A DNA stretch of 64,000 nt from Paguma larvata (GCA_030068075.1 CM057826.1:34398211-34462210), one strand, 5' to 3'. Counted from the stretch's first letter, positions 1 through 13,203 are shown. The notes: generated by a model from the letters alone, not told the origin. Numbers and translations: made by a program.

Positions 1-2933
1 CCACAGTTTTCCTGGTTCTATCCACCTCTAAAAATCCACTGGACCACTCCAAATCTTTCCTTTTGATTTTAAATCTACCAACACTCAACTCTTTAAAAGT
101 TAATCAAACACCTTGAATTATAAATGCCTTTAAAAAGCAGCCAGCTTTTAAAAAATTCATCAAATGATTTTGGCTCTTAGCTCCCTCAAGTGTGTTTTTT
201 GAAGTGATATCTTGACAGCTCTGTTTTCCTATGTGGTTTAATAGGCTTATACCAAATGAAAAATAAAAGTACAGCAGAAATAAAGTCTAAACAGAAAATA
301 TATTCAGTAGATAGTTAGGAGGCAAGTCTACTACAGAAAAAAGAGTTATTTGTCACCAAAATTTTCCTTGGTTCTCTCTCTTTGTTTCTTTCACTCACAT
401 ATAAGACATACACGTGTGAATGATAAAATAGGGATTTAAATACACATTTCTTGGTTTATTTAATGTATTATTATTTAATGGTTGGTCTGGTTTATTTAAT
501 GTCCTGTATTATTAAGGGTAAACCGATTTATACCGGAATCTTCTGTGCGGTGCTTCCTACACGTTAATATGCATAAGAACTGCCTGGATGTCTTGCTGAA
601 AAGCAGATCAGGATTTAGTAAATGGGGGGCGGGGTGCTGATGCTGCATTTTTCTAACAACTTTTAGGTGATGTCAATGAAATCTTGTAGCTGTCAAGTTT
701 ACATCTAAACCAGGGTTCCCTGTTTAAAAGGAACTGGAAAATGGTGGCAAGAAGGAACGGAAATTAAGGGACAGTATAAATTCAGTCAACAAATGATTTC
801 CCTGTAGCACCCTGAAGGTAACTCTGAGAAATATAAGAGAAATGAAAAGAAAACAACTCAGAGTATATAATTAGAAATCCAAACACGATGCATAAAAAAG
901 ACTGAGAATCATTCCAACGCTGAAGTGTCTGATAGGGACTTTCACCTGATAAAACAATCTAAAAGTCCACACAATACATCATCTGTTGCAGGCTAGTTCC
1001 GTATACTTCGGTGACATGAGGAACCTTAGGTAGGATCTGAAAAAAGTGTAGGGATTGCTTTGGTTAGGCCATCAGGATGGAGAAGACAAATAAATGGGAT
1101 GGGAAGGATGACACTGAAGTGAAGTAGTAATGAGCACAGGTTCAGAAAACAGTGTGGGAAGGGAGTTTCCATGGAACTGTAAGAACAGTGGCCACAAGAC
1201 CATACAGGCTTGATTAGTCACAGAGAACATTTGTCCACAGATAAGAAGTTTGGTCTTGATTGATGACATTATTGCAAGGCTTCTGAAGGAAGCAATCTAT
1301 GAGTAAAAAATTGTCTCAGGAAAAGAGATTAAATGGATTAGAGCTGGGGAATTCTAGATCTCTTGATATCTTGCCATACATGGGGAAAACACTCAGCCTC
1401 TCTTTCTCTAGAAGGTATGTTCATTCTCTTTCGGGTACATTCATTTTGCTTCGTGGGACAGGAATATTAATCTATAGTTGGCTTGTACAATGAATGGAGA
1501 GGGAGGCTCCTGGTGGTTAAAAAAGATTTGTAAAAAAGTTTCGGTAATAAGTTGGGTATGAGGTGATGGGGGTTTGCCTAATATAAAGCTATAGCATCCA
1601 GAATAAAAGAGATCTCTTTTAAGAATTACTATAAATGAAACTTCAAAAGAACTTGAAAGGAGATGAGGCATCTGTGAATTTTGAACCTCCACATAAAGGC
1701 AAACCACTAAGGAGTGTTTGTTTTGGTAAGATAAAAGGTTGTTTTGGGAAAAAATTCAAGCAAAACTTTGGCATCCTAAGAAAAATCTCATTTCATGAAA
1801 CTCATCCTGACATGAAGCCAGTAGCTCCTTTTTATAAAATTAGTTAGAGGCAGTATGTTTTTGTGTGTTTCAAGTTGGTAAGCTTTCATCACGTGACTGA
1901 GTATGTGTGATAACTGATGCCTACCTCAAAGACTGCCATCCAAAACCAGGCCAGCAGCCCATAGGATGGCCTGGCTGGAGAACTCTCCCCGATGGGGATG
2001 CTTTACATTGGATTGTGACCCACAGGCCTAACTATACCTTCTCATGAGGAAACTGAAAGTAAAAAATGAATAGCTAGGAAAGTCAGAGATTACATATGTT
2101 ATGGGAATGCTGTGTCCCTACAATGGCTCCTAGGGTACTAGAATTCCTGAAGGGGATTCTCTGTTGCCACGAAATCAGCCTGACTTTCCTGGGGTGGTTT
2201 GCTGTGCTTCCTTTCTTCCTGAATTCCCTTATAGTAGGCTCTACCACCTCAGCTAACCTTAGCTTGACTCAATGCCACTTAGCCTGAAAATGCCTGACTC
2301 ATACTCATCTCCATCTGTGACCTCTTTCCGGGTGTTCATACCAGTCCATTTTGTTAAAAGCCTCTACCTTGGCTATTCTTACCCTCTCTTGAGAGATTAC
2401 AAGTGAGTTCTTCAAGTCCAGAGCATGAGTAGTCACAGAGAGGCCTTGAAGTGAGTAGAAAACTAATATTCTACCTATAGCGTTTCCATTTTCTACTTCT
2501 GAGTAATCCAAGGTATCAGTAGAGAGGTCAGCTCAAAATCTCTTTTGTGCAAGGTAACAGCAAAATTTATTAGGCAGACAAAGCAACCCTACTCTCACCT
2601 TGCCACCCAGAAAACAGGCACATTCACAAATATCTGGCGATAGTCCCCCTCCAAGAAGCACCACTGTATATGACAAACTGAAGGTAATAATTACAATCAT
2701 AAAAATGACACTTACGTTCTGAATTAAAAAGTCTGTGTATAAGTTCAAGTACGTATTAATGATAAAAAATAATCCACGTCAGTAATTAGCTGGTTTAGTT
2801 AGCAGAATGTATTAAGTAATAGAGGTAAAATGCATATGTATTAAAGGAATAATAATAAGTAAAATATATTTAACAGAATGCTTTTGCTTATGTTATTCAG
2901 AATGAAGTCAATTTGGATGAAAGGTTAATTTTA
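1..2933. other. Intronic sequence, no gene recognised
   Basis: AT-rich sequence with no convincing coding segment. All open frames are short and have no recognisable product. A 15-bp motif (tggtttatttaatgt) occurs twice, at 452-466 and 488-502. The rest is not assignable by eye. Confidence 0.6.
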
Positions 2934-2945
2934 AAATGAGAGGAT

Positions 2946-3163
2946 TTGGAGTTGCTGAGTGGCTCAGTCAGTTAAGTGCCCAAGGTCAACTCAGGTCATG
3001 ATCTTGGCGTTCGAGGGTTTGAGCACCACTTTAGACTCTGCTGACAGCTTAGAGCCTGGAGCCTGCTTTGAATTCTGTGTCTCCCTCTCTTTCTGCCCCT
3101 CCCTTGCTCATGCTCTGTCTTTCTCTCAAAAATAAAAAAACATGAAAAGACAAAATTTAAAAT
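2946..3163 (+). mobile_element. tRNA-Lys-derived carnivore SINE (diverged)
   Basis: It has the SINE order: tRNA-like head (gtggctcagtcagttaag), B-box region, the gctgacagcttagagcctgg segment, a CT-rich stretch and an A-rich tail. Flanking 12-bp direct repeats aaatgagaggat at 2934-2945 and 3164-3175 are the target duplication. The head is worn, so this is an older copy. Confidence 0.93.
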
Positions 3164-3253
3164 AAATGAGAGGATATATCAGGATACCTATGCCAAATCC
3201 AACCTTAATATTTTTTGCTGCTTTTCATATTATTAAGCATAGTTTCCATATTT

Positions 3254-3465
3254 AAAAAAAATTAATGTTTATTCATTTTTGAGAGACAGAGACAGAACGC
3301 AAATGGGGGAGGAGGAGGAGAGAGAGAGGGAGACAGAATCTGAAGCTGGCTCCAGGCTCTGAGCTGTCAGCACAGAGCCAGACACCAGCCTCAAACACAC
3401 AAACTGTGAGATCATGACTTGAGCCCAAGTCAGACACTTAATCAACTGAGCCACCCAAGTGCCCC
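3254..3465 (-). mobile_element. tRNA-Lys-derived carnivore SINE
   Basis: A full-length copy in reverse orientation, from the A-rich tail (seen as T/A at 3254-3290) to the tRNA-like head ending ccacccaagtgcccc. It is flanked by a 19-bp target duplication (aagcatagtttccatattt at 3235-3253, one mismatch at 3466-3484). Confidence 0.95.
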
Positions 3466-3527
3466 AAGCATAGTTTTCATATTTTTAAAGGTTTGTAAAA
3501 CAATAAATTAATTAAAAGATAAATATG

Positions 3528-3606
3528 CAACAGAGACCATATGTGGTCCACAAAGCTTAAAATATTTACTATTTGGTCTTTTGCAGAAAAAGTCGGCCAA
3601 CCCCTA
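3528..3606 (-). mobile_element. hAT-Charlie remnant, MER58-like
   Basis: The phrases gagaccatatgtggtccacaa, ttaaaatatttactatttgg and agtcggccaacccct match the reverse complement of the non-autonomous MER58-type DNA transposon as I remember it. It is partial. The family name is from memory. Confidence 0.6.
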
Positions 3607-4084
3607 GGTTATATAGATTTTTTTCCCCTTACAAATAGATGACCCTTATCATATCTTAACTTAGTCAAATAAAATCTGCAAAGAATAGCAATCAGTAGAC
3701 TAAGGATGCACAAACTAGGTTGTAACTTGTGATTTCAAGCAAAATTAGCTGAAGAATTGGGTCAAATGCCCCAATAGTTTATTTAAACTACATTAAAAGA
3801 ATTCCTTCCTGACCTACTTGGTCAGTATGATAAATGGACATCAGGAAACTCTTCTACCAGAGATAGCCTGACTTCTCATCCTTTATAAGCTTAACTGAGA
3901 TGTGATTGCATCTTTTTCAAACTATATCCAATAGAAACTTCACTTAACCAGGTACTCAGTTAACCAGTATTTTCCTCTCAGTTTTGTGGAGAAGGTAAGG
4001 GTAGAAAGAACCCATCCTACAAGATAAAGTCTATAGGAAAGGCTCACTTTTTTCCTATTTTTTTGATTGCTAAGATTTTTAGTG

Positions 4085-4470
4085 TGGAATCTTTTAAATA
4101 TATAAAAAAGGTAGAAGAGTATAATAGTATAGTGCTAGAAAACCAGTAGAACAGTCTAATAAACTGTAGAACAGTGTAAATAACAGTAAACCCCCATTTG
4201 TTCCTCACCCGGCTTAAGCAATTATAAACCCATAGCTAAGCTTATTTCACTGATATTTCGCTCGCATATTTGTCCTCTCCCTGATTACTCTGAAATAAAC
4301 TGCAAATATATTCAACTGCAAAGTTTCAGTGTGCATTCCTAAAATATACATATTTTTAAAATAAAAATCACTATAATATCAATATCATACCTAAAAATTA
4401 ACATTGAGTTCTTAATATTATTAAACATTCAGTCACTGTTCAAATTTTCTATCAAGGAACAAATTTTGTA
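4085..4470. repeat. Old LINE-like repeat, family uncertain
   Basis: Phrases such as taaacccccatttgttcctcaccc, aataaactgcaaatat and aaaaattaacattgagttcttaatat fit a common ancient mammalian interspersed repeat, probably the far 3' part of an old L1. Orientation and name are not certain. Confidence 0.4.
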
Positions 4471-4998
4471 AATTTGCAATTTCCAGGTCATGTCACAACT
4501 CTCTCCCCTTCCCAGATGCGCCTTAAGTGGAATCGTCCCCTAAAGCCTACAACATTTAAAATAAGTACAAATAAGTTTTGAAAGATGAAAGATCTGTAAT
4601 GCATTATAAGGACAGGAAAAGTATACTCATGAGTATACTCATTTCAAAGAAAGAATCACCTATTTTAAGAGACTATCAGTTGAAAATGAAAAGAAACTCA
4701 GTTTTTGTTAAGCACAGTAAAATATAGGAAGAATAACTCGGTCCTAGAATATTGATTTATCGAGGTATGTCTTCATTTACTATTTTCTGCATCTTCATTA
4801 TCATTAGCAGAAATCCCTAAACAGGAAGAAGGATGACAATTAAAACTTCAGAGACCAAGTGAGAATGAAGGCAGAGCTTGAAGGGGTCTCAGGAGAAGAG
4901 CAAAATAAATGCAAGAATGATAATTCTTCTTGCTGTCAGATTTGTATTAATTATGGGACGTGTGTTTCAAGATACAAAATTGAACGAGACTCTCTAGA

Positions 4999-5165
4999 CC
5001 AGGGTGTCTCAACTTCAGCTCTACTGACATTTAGGGCTGGATAATTCTTTGCTGTCGGGAGCTGTCCACTGTCCTGGACATCGTATGTTCTACTGTATCT
5101 CTGGCCTCTCCCTACTAGTTGCTGGTAGCAAATCCCTCACCTAGAAGCACCACGCTGCTGGACCT
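4999..5165 (-). mobile_element. MER5A-type hAT-Charlie remnant
   Basis: It reads gtgtctcaacttcagc, ctactgacatttagggctgg, ataattctttgctgt, gagctgtccactgtcc and ctggcctctccctactag in order. This is the reverse complement of the MER5A consensus as I know it. It is a non-coding DNA transposon fossil shared across placental mammals. Confidence 0.8.
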
Positions 5166-6045
5166 ACTGTAGTGCTGATGGGAACATACTGTTGGGCTCA
5201 TATCTCCATAAACTCTGCTCTAAAAAGCCACGGTGGCAAATGTATTATTGCTTTTGTGTCTCTGTACAACTTTTGCATCATCTTGACAACAGAAGCTCAA
5301 AATTATGTTTTGGGTACCAAAGCATCTGTAATTAAACCCTTTGGGACATTTGCTTTAATTATACAATTTTGGGGGATAATCTTGAAACACATAAAATAAA
5401 ACTAATCACTTTGCTAATGAGAGAAAGCTAATACTTAAACACATCGGAAACGCTTTTTGAAAGCTCCGTCTATTTTTCTTTCCCACTCAAGTGTCGGGTA
5501 ACTCCAGTTGGTTTACTAGTTTAATTAAACAGGATAAAAAAGATCTGCCAAAGAGTCCATGACATTTAGATGCGGGAAAAAATGAGAAAAATAAAAATAA
5601 AATTTAAATTAGTGTTAATAAATAGCAACCGATGTGCAAATTTTTAATGACGGAAAAGCTTGATTAAGTTGGGGCTCTTTATAGTGTGTGTGGACACAAA
5701 AGCACCTGAGGATATGCAAAAAAATAATACAGAGAAGCTCTTCTCTTTGGTTAGCTATATAATATGATTAGGGAAATGTTACAAAAGCCACATATAATGG
5801 TGTTTCCTGTGTGTTGGGATGCATGGTTAAATTTAACAATATTTTCTCTGACACAAAAGCAGAAAGATTTTTTTTTTTTGGTAGAGAAAAATGAATGAAA
5901 TATGTCTGATATGTGTTACGTAACAGCTTTACATAATGAGCAACTTCCCAACAACATGCTTGCTTACTGTCATGGCCATGACTAATTTCATAGAGAGGAG
6001 GAGTGGGTAAGTAATCCGTATTAGCTCAGTTAAAAAAGGTGCAAG

Positions 6046-6256
6046 GGGCGCCTGTGTGGCTCAGTGGGTTAAGCGGCCAACTTCGGCTCAGGTCATGATC
6101 TCGCGGTCTGTGAGTTCGAGCCCCGCATCGGGCTCTGTGCTGACAGCTCAGAGCCTGGAGCCTGCTTCATATTCTGTGTCTCCCTTTCTCTCTGCCCCTT
6201 CCCCACTCATGCTCTGTCTCTCTCTCTGTCTCAAAAATAAATAAATATTAAAAAAA
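6046..6256 (+). mobile_element. tRNA-Lys-derived carnivore SINE (felid-type 3' half)
   Basis: A well-preserved full-length copy: head ggcgcctgtgtggctcag, B-box gttcgagcccc, the gctgacagctcagagcc segment, CT tract and A tail. Near-identical direct repeats (aaggtgcaag at 6036-6045 and aaagtgcaag at 6257-6266) flank it. Retained CpGs suggest it is fairly young. Confidence 0.96.
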
Positions 6257-6309
6257 AAAGTGCAAGACTATGCATGGAAAACTCTCATCCAGAAACTTTT
6301 ATTATTTTC

Positions 6310-6505
6310 AATGCATTTATAACTATCTGATATTATTTTATTTATTGATTTCTTTTTTATTGTCTGTCAGTGGGAATTGTAAACTGCATGAGGGCTGGAT
6401 ATAATTTCTCTTCCTCACTACTGTATTGCCATTACCTACAACAGTAACTGACCCTTTGCAGTTGTTTAATATTTTTTGAAGGATGAATAAATTAATGAAT
6501 GAATA
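6310..6505 (+). mobile_element. LINE-2 3' end remnant
   Basis: It contains the L2-like succession gtaaactgcatgagggctgg, a diverged middle, and a 3' end of the gaatgaatga type (ggatgaataaattaatgaat). An ancient fragment. Confidence 0.6.
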
Positions 6506-7103
6506 GATATGATACATTTAGATATTATGAACCAGTAGCATGTTTAAAAAATTGTTTAATTTTGACCAAGATGTGATCAGTACATTTTTTTCCCCCAAGA
6601 TCTGGACACAAGTAAAAACAAATTGAAAAAATTAAAACAATCATCTACCATCATCATCAGTACATGAAGAAAAGATATTTTAGCATAGAAATAGCAAGAG
6701 TAATTTCAAAATTAAAAAAAAAAAACAGAATAAAGACGAGGCAGTTCAATAAACCCATCACTAAGGATAACTTACTCCACTGTTCTTATTGCACTGATTT
6801 CATCGTGTACCAGTGAAAATTCCAACACAGACCTGCAACGGCTTGACCCCGGACTTTAGGGAGACAGCTATAAAAAGTGGCTTTCCATCATGGTACATGG
6901 AGATGGCATGATTGACTATTAATAATTGTTAATTTTATCATGAGCTCATGTTTCTCCAAGTTCCAGACAGAGTTAGTCTAATGTTAAAATGTCAAAATAT
7001 ATATGTGGTTAATGGTTCTGGGTCATCAGTTTTAGGGTCAGAGATTTGTCTTTATTTTCTTTGTACTCATTGCCAAAGTTCCTCTTTGTTCCCTATGTTC
7101 TAA

Positions 7104-7338
7104 ATTTCTTTACTTTTTAATGTTTATTTATTTTTGAGAAACAGAGAGAGAGAGAGAGAGAGACAGAGTGCAAGTGGCGGTGGAGGGGCAGAGAGTGGGG
7201 GAGACACAGAATTTGAAGCAGGCTCCAGGCTCTGAGCTGTCAGCACAGAGCCCGACGCGGGGCTTGAACTCACAAACTGTGAGATCATGACCTGAGCCGA
7301 AGTCGGATGCTCAACCGACTGAGCCACCCTGGTGCCCC
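7104..7338 (-). mobile_element. tRNA-Lys-derived carnivore SINE (felid-type 3' half)
   Basis: A full-length reverse copy with a GA-rich stretch, the felid-type middle, and head ending gccaccctggtgcccc. The target duplication ttccctatgttctaa (7089-7103) recurs with one change near 7349-7363. It contains several CpGs, which suggests a young copy. Confidence 0.95.
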
Positions 7339-8689
7339 TGTTTCCTATGTTCCTATGTTCTAATACATCTTCTCAGTTTCCTTTACTCTCCCACAAAAAG
7401 TTTAAATGATAGTGTGTATCTTTCCACCATTGGGCTGAATTGTCTTATCCTTGGCAGACAGAGCTAGAGGCATTCTATCAAGAATGTTTTTTACAGCCTA
7501 ATGGATAATTAGGGTATTAGACATCATAATGAGATAGGGACCTCTTTTCCTCTCTCCTAGGTGAGATTTATGTAATTCAGAACATTACACATGAATTCTA
7601 GATGTTATAAATTTCAGCTATAGATTTGGCCTTTTTGAGAACAGAAACATCTTGTAATATACACAATGGTTATGGACAAACAGTAGTTGTAAATGTGGAA
7701 ATGCCAGAAACTTGCTGAGAGTTAGGTACGGAAATTAAGTAGGACCCCTAATGAGAAGAGCATCAAGTTTCTTTTGCTTTTCCTATTGCTAGTACTGAAT
7801 GCTACCGACTTCCTATGGGAAGACATAGTGTAATATTAGGGGGAGGGAAGCGGGACTTTCTCAGCTAGGACTCCTCATCTAAAACACACAACACAGAAAA
7901 TCATTCAGTGATTATTTAATGAATACCTACAAGGATGGTACATAAATAGTGCCATTCTAGAGGCACAGGTGCTCAGTCAATTTATTACTTGTGACATATG
8001 CTTTAGGACAGGAGGGCTTAATTCTCTCTAGGATCTGGTCCAGAAGGGTGCGGAGTAGTAGACTAAATTGGGAGAGGATTAAGTAATTATAATAGGTTAT
8101 AATCAGAACACAGATGCATTCTTACAATAACGTAAGAATTCCTCATGTGTGTGAGGTTAGCGCACCATCTTTTCTGCTCTCAAGTTAGTGGCAGCTTTCA
8201 AAAGGGAAATTAATTTTCCCAATTTATTGTGAGCCAGAGTCATCTTAATCTCCATTATATTATCGGAGTTCTCTGGCACTGCAAACAGACTATTGATCCT
8301 CCTGGATGCTTACAAGCTGCCTGCTCACAGGCACTTATTCATCAATTCAACAAACAGGTATTGGACAAACACATGGATTAAATAAGTGCACACATGGCAG
8401 ACCTTGGTGATAAACTGTATATATGACCAACAAAACCACGGCAGAGTTAGACTGTACGGTCCGGCAAGCTCCACAGCCAACTCTTCTCCTGGGTCCTCTC
8501 ACCTCTACCTTTGCAAACCTCCTTCATCTTTACTCACTATCATGTTAAATAGCCCCGCATTTATGCAGCCAACCAAACCAAAAACCTGGTGCCGTTTGGA
8601 AATCTTCCTTTTCTCTTACTCTCCATAAAGAGCTGGGCTAGAAGTCCCACTGATTCTTTTCCTTTAGTGTCTTTTCTAATCTTTTGCTG

Positions 8690-9300
8690 AGGATTAGTTT
8701 AAATCCACATTACTTCTTGTTTGGATTATTTGAAGACTCTCTTGTCTATCTGCTGGCACAGAAGCCTCTCTCTATGAGAATACTGGTTCCTGAATGCAAA
8801 TTTGGTCAATCCATCCCTCATTTTAAAAGCCTTCAGTTCTTGCCCATTGAGTGTTGGATGAATCCTAATTTCTTGCCAAGACATAGATCCGCATTTACTC
8901 ATCTCCTGCTACTGCCTGCCTCCCACTCTACGTTCCAAATATACTGAGTACTGTATGTGCATTTCCTCAAACCGCCATGTTTTCTCTATCTTCTGCATTT
9001 ATACTAGCTGCCCCTTCCATCTGGAATGCTGATTCCACCAACATCCCCCTCAATCCTCTACCTCTCATGCAGCCTTCAGGACTCAAGATAGGTGTCACCT
9101 TCTTCAAAAAAGATTTTTTTGACAGATTCTTCAATCTTAAGTTGTGATTTTATCTTATGTTCTTAATTAATTGAATTGTACTGATGTGCATATTTATATG
9201 ACCTTCCACATGTTTGCTTTCTTGTAGACATACTGATTATAGGATATAGTGACTGGCATATAAAGTATGGTCTCAATAATGCTTGTTGAACAAATGAACA
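8690..9300 (+). mobile_element. LINE-2 3' region
   Basis: It follows the L2 3'-end plan: a cttctcattt-type lead, tgccccttccatctggaatgc, aggtgtcaccttcttc, and the terminal gactggcatataaagtatgg ... caataatgcttgttgaacaaa. Two open frames here (8386-8628 and 8684-8947) show no known product and are taken as chance. Confidence 0.7.
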
Positions 9301-10052
9301 TCGGTCAAAGCACAGACTGCTATTTAGTTGACAATGATGTTGTTTATAACATAATCAAGATTTAATTTTAATGACTATTATGTCATAAGTTGAAAATGAT
9401 TTTATGTCAATAGATCAATTAGGAAATATTTTATGTGGAATAGGGAAACAAACGATGAATAAAAAATGAAATGTATTTGTATATATGTATGTATGTGTGT
9501 GTGGATGGTTATTTCAACAGACATTATTGAAGACCTACAAAACTAGGCTAGAGAATAGAGTTACAAAGTTTACAAAGATTTGTTTAGTAGGTAAGCACAG
9601 ATAATTTAATTGTGATACATTCAGTAAAAAGATAGAAATAGGCTGAGACTATTGTCAGAAAGAGGAGGGATACATGGACCAGCCTAGGTGTCAGAGCAGA
9701 CTTGCTGGAAGAGTTATTTGAATAAGTTTAAAGAAGACAAATGAATGAAGGGAATGAAAAGTTTTTGCCCTGTGTGAAAATGCTTCTAAGCTCCCTGGTT
9801 TGACCATGAAATCTATCTAAAGATTTCACTGGAAAATTATTACCTTTTATGGTTATCTCAGACCTTGGGAGAATGAGAAGGCATTAAAAGATAGGGTCAA
9901 TCACTGTAATCACACTGCCCTGTGGCAAATATTTACTTAATGGATGCATAGATACGTGTGAATATGCTGATACAGGTATGGACTGTTATAACAAATCAAG
10001 GTTTTATTTTGTGTCTGCAGCTACTGGCACACACCTGCCAGCCACACCTGGC

Positions 10053-10057
<5 letters not shown>

Positions 10058-10089
<32 letters not shown>
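10058..10089. repeat. (CA)n microsatellite
   Basis: An uninterrupted run of about 16 CA units. Confidence 0.98.
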
Positions 10090-10092
<3 letters not shown>

Positions 10093-10305
10093 TAATTATT
10101 TATACTGTGGAACTGCCCCACAAAGTGAGTATTATTGTCATTATTTTACAGACTACTGCACTCAGCTACAAGAATTTGATTAACCTACTTAAGGCTAAAT
10201 AACTAGTTGGTAATAGTTATTGGTAATTCTCAGTCTGTGTGAGGTCATACTTGTTCCACCACCTATCATCACAGATATTGTATTAGCTGATTAAAAGGGC
10301 ACTTG

Positions 10306-10372
10306 TTGGGATGCGCACTGGGTGTTGTATGGAAACCAATTTGACAATAAATTATATTAAAAAAATAAAATG
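10306..10372 (+). mobile_element. Severely 5'-truncated L1 3' end
   Basis: gcactgggtgttgtatggaa, then aaccaatttgacaataaatt and an A-rich tail, are the last 60 or so bases of the carnivore L1 as known from cat. This is typical 5' truncation during reverse transcription. Confidence 0.8.
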
Positions 10373-10426
10373 GCATTCATAAAGAGAATATTTTAATACA
10401 TAGTAAGCCCTTTCTTTACCAACATT

Positions 10427-10622
10427 AAAAAAATTTTTTTTGAGAGAGACAGAGAAAGAAAATGAGTGGCGGTGGGGCAGAGAAGGAAACAGAATCTGAA
10501 GCAGGCTCCAGGCTCTGAGGTGTCAGCACGGAGCCTGACTCGGGGCTCGAACTTGCCGACTGCTACATCATGACCTGAGCCAAATTAGCACACTTAACTG
10601 ACTGAGCTACTCAGGTGCCCCC
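10427..10622 (-). mobile_element. tRNA-Lys-derived carnivore SINE
   Basis: A reverse full-length copy with felid-type middle (gcaggctccaggctctgagg, tgtcagcacggagcc) and a somewhat worn head (gagctactcaggtgcccc). Confidence 0.92.
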
Positions 10623-11916
10623 ACAAACATTTTCGAAATATCTTAGAGGAAGAAGACTGAATTTATATAAATGACTGGAAAGATGAAAATTAAAAGAATT
10701 GAAACAAAAATATATTTAGTTGATAGCTAAGTAGAAGTAAAGTGATCTAAAGCATAGCACCAAAGACACTTAGCATCTGTGCACTGAAACGCTTGTTTGA
10801 ACAAGTCCAACTGTGTTTCCTAACTATGCCAATCCTTTCCTTTGGCTAATACAGAATCCAGTTTACAGAATATCAAACTGCAGCCTTCTTGCTGAGAGGA
10901 GCTGAATGCTGCTTTAATTTCCCAGCCGGGAGCTGGTATTTCATCATGAACCAGGCATATTAAATTGTTGTGTAAATGGAAAGACCACAATGTAAGCCAT
11001 ATGGTAGTTTCTCTTTGCAGAAGAGGAGAGACCTTCAAATCACACTGTTAAGTCTGTGAACCATTTGATGTCACAGTCATTAGTTTGGAGACATGGGCAA
11101 GAGATTTCTTTATCTTGTCTAAGTGTTCTTTCCTCCTTCCTATGCCCCATAAGAGTGATGGGTCCATTTATAGTGGAAAAAACAATCTAGGTCAGGCTTA
11201 AATCTATTATACTCTGAGTGAGACTTCCAGAAGTTTCTATCTCATAACAGATAGAAATATGCTACTTTACAATCAATTTTCCAAGTCCACATTTGGGTCG
11301 TGCTTCTCCGTGGAATGAGCTGGACAGATTTCAGATCACCACAAATAGGTTTTCTGAGGTGAAAGAGCAGGAGTAGTTTCTCATATTTTTTTTCTCTGAA
11401 ACACCACTCTTCCCTTCAACTTTGGATCTCCGCCCCAGCTTTTACTTGGCATACCAGTGTTTAGCATTTACACTTTAGCACAGAGATTACCTCACTCATC
11501 CATGTGGGAAATTTATATTACACTCTAATGCATGTTAGGTATATTCTTGGTGTTGGAGGTGTAGGATAAGGACCTTACTCTCAGGGAATTCATGTTCTAG
11601 AGAAGGACACAGAAAACCTTGAACCAATAAGATGACCTGAAAAATGATGACTGCTATAAGAAAATAAAATAAGGTAACATGACAGAGTGATACAGCATGT
11701 CTAGAACATCATAATCATAGATTGTTGATGCTTCAGGACTTTTGATGTCTATTTTAATCATTTCCATTCATTTGTCGTAATGATTATGATTTTCTTCAAA
11801 GATTTTCTTCTCCTCAGTTCAAAACATGTAGACATTTCTGAAGCTTTGAACTCAATTACAAATTCCTCAGTGACATGTTCACAAACTCATTTTCTTTCCC
11901 CACTGCTGTCGTAGCA
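10623..11916. other. Intronic sequence, no gene recognised
   Basis: No coding segment or repeat family could be supported. A stretch near 11520-11690 vaguely resembles an old repeat of the type that ends in a 'ctctcagggaattcatgttctag' phrase, but I could not name it. Confidence 0.5.
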
Positions 11917-11980
11917 AATTCTTGTCCAAATCCTTGCAATTGTGGCAATGCCATAAATTACCAACCTTTTATTAGGGATC
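11917..11980. repeat. 64-bp direct repeat, left copy
   Basis: This segment, starting aattcttgtccaaatcc and ending ttattagggatc, is repeated at 12915-12978 with 4 mismatches in 64 bases. It is not a repeat family I can name. Confidence 0.95.
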
Positions 11981-12712
11981 CTTAGTGAGAAGGCCAATCT
12001 CTTCATTCAGGTCATTGGCAGAGTCAAGTCCCTTAGGGCCATCCCTTTTGTAGGATAATCGTTCTTTCTGTTCTGTGGAGTCCCACCAACTCCCTCTCCT
12101 TGGCTGGTCATGGGCGGAGGGTTGGGGGTGTATTTGGTTCAGGCACAAGTGGCCCAATTAACACAGCAAATGCAAAGAATCGAACAATGAAACCGAAGAC
12201 AGCTTTCTAAAATGTTATCTTCTGAGCTGAAAATGAAATTTCATATCCCCTGGTGCCATTTGTTTTTCTCATTTTTGCTGTTCTTCTTTCATTACAGACT
12301 TCTCGGTCAGAAGCCAGTGGGAATTAGGTTTATTCTCAGGTATTCCTGGAGTCCTACAGACACAGACACTTAAAAACAATAGATTTCATTTGGAAAGGTA
12401 TTCCACTTAAACATTTCTACTGAATCCTTTCAGCTTTCCATTCTTAAAGGTATCTATATCTTGGCTTCTTAATCGTTTCTGTGGTTCCAGTGCAAAATCT
12501 CAAAAGATTTTTACCTGAAAATGTAGCCAAGAACAATTATCATCAGTTTTCTCTTCTCTCCACAGTTTTAGTGACAAAAGGCCTTGGCTCAAAGATATTC
12601 AAACTAATGATGGCAGGTATGCTCATTTTGGCTTTTTTTTCCTGAAAGAATATATATTTTCCAGCAAAATTGCAAGGTATAAGTCTATACACATACACAT
12701 GCGTCTGTGCAT

Positions 12713-12731
12713 GCACACACACACACACACA
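12713..12731. repeat. Short (CA)n tract
   Basis: About nine CA units, next to a looser CA-rich stretch. Confidence 0.9.
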
Positions 12732-12914
12732 AATGGTAATTATGACAAATGAGTGATTCAGAGATGCTTCGTAAACCAGAAACGACTAGGATTTGTTCAG
12801 CAGCACTCTGTGATTCTCTTATCCATAAGGTCTCAGACACCATTAGTTCCCAGTATTCTCTGACGAACCCTCTTTATTGGTTTCGGGAGATACACAAAAG
12901 CAAATTTAATTTTT

Positions 12915-12978
12915 AATTCTTGTCCAAATCCCTGGAGTTATGGCAATGCCATAAATTACCAACCTTTTATTAGGGATC
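12915..12978. repeat. 64-bp direct repeat, right copy
   Basis: The second copy, in the same orientation and 998 bp from the first. It ends exactly where the A-rich tail of the reverse SINE at 12979-13203 begins. Confidence 0.95.
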
Positions 12979-13203
12979 TTTTAAATAAATAAATTTTGTG
13001 TATTTATTAAATGCTTATTTATTTATTTTGAGAGAAAGAGAGAGCATGTGTGCAAGCAGGGGAGGTAGAGAGAGAATCCCAAGGAGGCTCCCTGAGGTCA
13101 GAGCAGAGCCCTACATGTGGTTTCATGTCACGAACCACGAGATCACGACCTGAGCTGAAACCAAGAGTCGGATGCTTAACCAACTAAGCCACCCAGGGGC
13201 CCC
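12979..13203 (-). mobile_element. tRNA-Lys-derived carnivore SINE (older subfamily)
   Basis: A reverse copy with long AT-rich tail and the aaaccaagagtcggatgctt form next to the head. That form, and the absence of the felid-type gctgacagctcagagcc middle, mark an older carnivore subfamily. Confidence 0.92.
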
